From: Patiria miniata
Taxonomy: Eukaryota > Echinodermata > Asteroidea > Valvatida > Asterinidae
Direction: 5' to 3'
Assembly: GCF_015706575.1 (NCBI RefSeq)
Contig: NW_024037053.1
Coordinates: 2,728,001-2,792,000, forward strand
DNA: 64,000 bases
Within the stretch, counting starts at the first letter, position 1. Every line of letters begins with the position of its first letter. Shown piece by piece: positions 56,101 to 62,100 of this stretch. Under the pieces are notes generated by a model. That model ran no database searches. It had not been told where the DNA came from and saw nothing but the letters and a program-made list of their open reading frames with translations. The position numbers and the translations under genes are program-made.

Positions 56101-59100
56101 TAGATGCATTTCAAAATTCTGCTAGATTGACAAAAAATCTGCTTAATCACCTAGAATTTCACAAAAACATTATCAAACTTTTAATTACATGCAAATGTCA
56201 CACAAAATTTCCTTATTACCAAATGTGCAGAATTCTGCCAGAAATCTGCCCAAAAATCCATTCCGTCAAATTTTCTGTCAAAGTCGTGTTTTTTTAAGGG
56301 TGCACCCCACCATCAACCTTAAAATTAGTGCGCGCGAGCTCATTAACTATGCCCCCACAGTTTCTTTTGAATGAGAGGACCTTGCGGCTTATAATTGGGA
56401 TTGATTGTCAATCAAGTATTTGTGACTTGTGGCTTCCAACTCGGGCGATTTTATTTGAAAAAATCCGGATTTGTGGGTCTATCTCACATAGAGGCAGGGG
56501 GGGGGGGTTACATTTAGACCTGGGTCTCGGGATTAACAACCTTTTAGGGGTGGTTTTTGGGAGGGGAATATCAAAACAATTTGACCCGGTTACCACTAAT
56601 CAAATTGAAAAGAAAAATGTTCAGGGGGTCGCAATCTTTAATTTCCAGCGAGAAAAACCTCGCCACCTTGCTCCTGAGCGTCACCAGGTGGCGCTGTCTC
56701 TGTCCAGAATTCTGCCAGAAATCTGCCCAAAAAATCCATTCTGTCAAATTTTCTGTCAAAGTCGTTTTTTAAGGGTGCGCGCCACCATCAACCTTAAAAT
56801 GAGTGCGCGCGAGCTTAATCACCTAGAATTTAACAAAAACATTATCAAACTTTTTATTACATGCAAATGTCACACAAGATTTCCTTATTACCAAATGTGC
56901 AGAATTCTGCCAGAAATCTGCCCAAAAAATCCATTCTGTCAAATTTTCTGTCAAAGTCGTTTTTTTTAAGGGTGCACGCCACCATAGACCTTAAAATACA
57001 TGTAAAGTGCGCACGAGCTCATTAACTGTGCCCCCACAGTTTCTTTTGAATAAGAGGACCTTGCGTCCTGTCTCTGTCCAATTTTTTGTTGTTTTTTATG
57101 ACCACGTATTTGGTGCAATGGAACCTGAATAATGTTCACCCTGTTTCGGCTTTGCTTAGGATGACTGTATTTTTAATTGCATTTTAGCAGAATTTGGCCA
57201 TGACCTTACGGTCACCCTGTATCGGCTTTAAAAAAATCTGCCAAAATTAAACCAGGGTGACCGTTTTCTGCTAAAATAAAATCTGCCAAAATTGAAACAG
57301 GGTGACCGTTTTCTGCCAAAAAAAAATCTGCTAAAATTAAAACAGGCTGACCGTTTTCTGCCAAAAAAAAATCTGCTAAAATTAAACCAGGGTGACCGTT
57401 TTCTGCTAAAATAAAATCTGCCAAAATTGAAACAGGGTGACCGTTTTCTGCCAAAAAAAAATCTGCTAAAATTAGTCGAAACAGGGTGACCGTTTTCTGC
57501 TAAAAAAAAATCTGCCAAAATTGAAACAGGGTGACCGTTTTCTGCTAAAAAAAAATCTGCTAAAATTAAAACAGGCTGACCGTTTTCTGCTAAAATAAAA
57601 TCTGCCAAAATTGAAACAGGGTGACCGTTTTCTGCCAAAAAAAAATCTGCTAAAATTAGTCGAAACAGGGTGACCGTTTTCTGCTAAAAAAAAATCTGCT
57701 AAATTTAAAACAGGCTGACCGTTTTCTGCCAAAAAAAAATCTGCCAAAATTGAAACAGGCTGACCGTTTTCTGCCAAAAAAATCTGCTAAAATCAAAACA
57801 GGGCGACCGTTTTCTGCCAAAAAAAAATCTGCTAAAATTAGTCGAAACAGGGTGACCGTTTTCTGCTAAAAAAAAATCTGCCAAAATTGAAACAGGGTGA
57901 CCGTTTTCTGCTAAAAAAAAATCTGCTAAAATTAAAACAGGCTGACCGTTTTCTGCTAAAATAAAATCTGCCAAAATTGAAACAGGGTGACCGTTTTCTG
58001 CTAAAATAAAATCTGCCAAAATTGAAACAGGGTGACCGTTTTCTGCCAAAAAAAAATCTGCTAAAATTAGTCGAAACAGGGTGACCGTTTTCTGCTAAAA
58101 AAAAATCTGCTAAATTTAAAACAGGCTGACCGTTTTCTGCTAAAAAAAAATCTGCCAAAATTGAAACAGGGTGACCGTTTTCTGCCAAAAAAAATCTGCT
58201 AAAATCAAAACAGGGTGACCGTTTTCTGCTTTAAAAAAATCTGCCAAAATTAGCCGAAACAGGGTGACCGTTTTCTGCTAAAAAAAAATCTGTCATAATA
58301 AGCCGAAACAGGGTGACCGTTATTCAGGTTCCATTATTCTGGTTCCATTGCACCAAATACGCGGTCATCAAAAAACAACACAAAATTGGACAGAGACAGC
58401 GCCACCTGGTGACGCTCAGGACGCAAGGTCCTCTTATTCAATAGAAACTGCGGGGGCACAGTTAATGAGCTCGTGCGCACTTATTTTAAGGTTTATGGTG
58501 GTGCGCACCCTTAAAAAACGACTTTGACAGAAAATTTGACAGAATGGATTTTCTGGGCAGATTTCTGGCAGAATTCTGGACAGAGACAGCGCCACCTGGT
58601 GACGCTCAGGAGCAAGGTGGCGAGGTTTTTTTCGCTGGAAATTAAAGATTGCGACCCCCTGAACATTTTTCTTTTCAATTTGATTAGTGGTAACCGGGTC
58701 AAATTGTTTTGATATTCCCCTCCCAAAAACCACCCCTAAAAGGTTGTTAATCCCGGGACCCAGGTCTAAATGTAACACCCCCCCCCCCCCTCTATGCGAG
58801 ATAGACCCACAAATCCGGCTTTTTTCAAATAAAATACATACATGACGTACAGAGCTTCAAGGCTGTAGCACGTGGAGTTCGGTTGCCGTAAAATAAAAAA
58901 TGTTGCGTTATTTTCAGAGGTTTGAGATTTAGTTGCACAAAATGTAATGCTTTAAAAATCACAATGGTGATATCGGAGATGGTGAAGATTGTTGTCGGAT
59001 TGTTGTCAGGTGTCAACCACTAGTTGACTATACTGATCCTCGCTTGAACTTGCTCTTAGCTGAACCAATGAAACATTTGGACACTAACTTCAAGATAAAG

Positions 59101-62100
59101 GATCCTGTTTTTCTGTTATAAAGGCTGAAGAAAGGCACGGCTTACCATCTAGACCTGATGGTGGTCGCCGGCTTGAACTGCGTCCTGTCCATGTTTGGCC
59201 TGCCCTGGCTCCACGGTGCCCTGCCCCACTCACCGCTACACGTCAAGGCCCTGGCGGACAAAGAAGAACGGGTGGACCAGGGGCACGTCCATCACATGTG
59301 AGTATAGTGTGCTGGTGGGGAGAGATAGTTAAAATGGAAGAGAAGGTTCAAAGTTCAGAGATGAAATTTTTGGATTTTAATGGGAAATTTAACTTTTTCA
59401 ATTTTATTTCTGACATTTTTGTGACGATCTTTTCCTCCGCAAAATATGATTTTTAAAATTAGATTTACAATGGAATTAGTTGAAAAATAGCATCGCGACA
59501 TCTGTATTGCCAGTGCAATTTTAATTCTACCAATTGGACAACTTGGAAGAAGACCTCAGGGCACTGGGGCTGAATCTGTCAGCCGGTTGGAGACTTGCCC
59601 AGAACCGGCTGGACGGGAAACTGCGCTGTCGAGATGCTACGCTCTTCCCGAGCATGCGGAATTGATGATGATGATGAAACGTCAGCACACAGATTGTATG
59701 GTAGACACACATATGTAAGCCTGGATTGGAGTAGTTTAAGGCTGGAAATAAGTTTAAGCATTTACCTATGACATGATTGAAACTACGTACAGAGCTTCGA
59801 GGAGGTATTTCACTCACGGAGTTCGACTACCATGACTGAGAGTCTGACAGCAAACTCCACATGTTGCGCGATTTTTGGAGGGCTTCAGATTTAGTTGTAC
59901 AAAATGCAACGCATTAAAAATCACGTTGAGGATCTTGAGGACGTTGCGAGAAGAGCATCATAGATCAATTTCACAGGCGGTTGTTGGAAGAAGAAGACGA
60001 CAATGCCAATTGTTTGGTGGTGGTACCTGCTGTAATTAAGCAATGAGTTGTTTGCTTTCAGTATGTGTGAGTGCGTACTTCAAGCTTCGCCATTCAGTTA
60101 TTTCCGTAATTGATTCAATAATCAATAAATCAGTATTTCAATCAATCACTTACTTGCTGCATTGTGCACGCACTCTTGTTTTACTATACTCTCGAGGACA
60201 ATGCTTTGTGTTTCCCTTTGTCCCTGTAATATAACACTCTCCCATAGAGGACTTTTTCCAACAAAAGACCCAACTTTCTAGGACTGAAAGGATCTGTTGT
60301 TCTCCCTTTGTGTGTCGGTCTTCAGGGGTTTATGTAGAACACGTACAAGTCCACAAGACACGCCTCTGTATTCTTACATCCCACATCTATTTAATCAATC
60401 GATCCTTTGTTTTTGCAGCATTGTGCGAGTCCGCGAGACCCGTCTGACCATCCTCCTATCCCACATCATGATCGGTCTGTCGGTCTTCATGCTACCGGTC
60501 CCCCTTCAGTACATCCCCAACGCGGTCCTGTATGGTCTGTTCTTGTACATGGCCTGCACGGCACTGGATGATAACCAGTTGTTTGAACGCACTATGCTCC
60601 TCATCACGGAACAGGTACTGACATGATCCCAAAAAATGTCTTAATTTTTTTTCTTTTCTGGACAATTAGTTCAATCCATTTTGTTACAACTGTACGCAAC
60701 GTGTTGAATGGTTGTGCCTAAACCGTTTGAAAATGATAGTGAAAGCAAAATGATGTTTTGAACATTTCAAGAATCTTATTTTAAAGAAGAGGCAATTATT
60801 TTCTGGTTGCTCTAGGTATTTCTTAACCGCTTCGCGCCAGGATTAGTTGTGCTGAAAATTTCAATTTTCGCAAAAGGCAAAGTTTTCCGGACAACTTCTG
60901 ATATATAGCCAAACGCCACAAATATTGATTTGCAAGAGTGATTTCAAAAGTGTTTGTACGATATCTCCTGACAAATCTCATATGTTTCAGTGTGCACTGG
61001 AGCGTAAATTGTAAAATGGGCTGTGCACAACGGTCATTTCAAGACCAACACACGGTCCCCCTCCACAGACTTCACGGATTCGTCGCAGATTTGTGCCACT
61101 GAGATTTAGAGTGAAATAGATTTCACTTTCGATGGAGTTGTGATTGATTTGTGACTGCCTTGTGACTGGCTTGTAATGACCTTATGATTGATCTGCGACT
61201 GCCTTATGATGACTTGTGATTTAGTTGTGATTATGCATTTTGAACTGTGAGAGACTGGATTGCAGCTTACCAAACTTGTTCCCCTTCCATCACAGGCGGC
61301 CTACCCACCGAACCACTACGTCAGGCGAGTCCCCCAGCGTAAGATGCACATCTTCACCTTCACTCAGCTGCTCCAGTTGGCCTGTCTGTGTGGCTTTGGT
61401 TTTGCTCCTTGGCCCTACCTCAAAATGGTCTTCCCTCTACTCATCATGTTCTTCCTTCCCATCAGGTAAAGCTAAGTGAAGTTGGGTCATTCTATAAATT
61501 TGGGTCCACTTTTTTTGCCTGTCCCTGGTAAATTTGACATCTATGATTTTATAATTCTGATGCAATCCTTAATGCAGTCGTCCTCCAAGAGTGATTATGA
61601 ATAGCAAACTACCTACCTAATAAATAGAAAATCCTTTGAAGTAATTCTTAATGATACTTGAGTGGTAAATTACAAAGAACCAAGGTAACAGAGACTGGAA
61701 AAAATGTCACACTTTGGACCCTAAATTTATAGAATGACGAACTTCTAGACTTAAGTAAGAGTTTATTACCTCTGGTTCTTTTCAGAACCATTCTCTTAGT
61801 TGAGAAATTATTCGCACATGGTGTTTCCGCAAACCTTTCATTATTTAACTTCTAAATTTGGTGGGTTTTTTTGAGGGGGTGGTTCACTAAAACGTTTGAA
61901 CCTACTAATTTTGAATACCTGATTTCCCAAAATATTGACAACAATTTGAATGTTTCTTTGACAAGAACCAATCTTGTTTGAATTTTAGAAAGAAAATGGC
62001 TAGGACTGTTTATGAACTCGACACGGCTTTGCTTTGGCTGTGGGTAATTGATGAGCCAGCTGTGCCCACAACTTGCCTGCTTTGTCTGTTCATGGTCTGT

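Larger units (their letters stand above)
55691..58835. mobile_element. Composite foldback element with tandem-repeat arrays
   Basis: Order: plus-oriented array (55691-55980), inverted spacer (55979-56062), mosaic core with three copies of AGAATTCTGCCAGAAATCTG, second spacer in opposite orientation (57150-57230), minus-oriented array (57231-58325), and an arm (58326-58830) that is the near-identical inverse of 56446-57150 with its middle missing. No transposase frame. The layout recalls Foldback-type elements, whose long inverted ends contain tandem repeats. Confidence 0.8.

Noticed and set aside
57212-58188. Minus-strand frames of 80-136 residues repeating [14 protein letters not shown] / [11 protein letters not shown]
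   Set aside because: They follow exactly the 45-bp tandem units and exist in two frames at once; no splice or start context.
61750-61850. Histone gene
   Set aside because: Only the stem-loop-like hairpin is present; no histone reading frame upstream of either copy.
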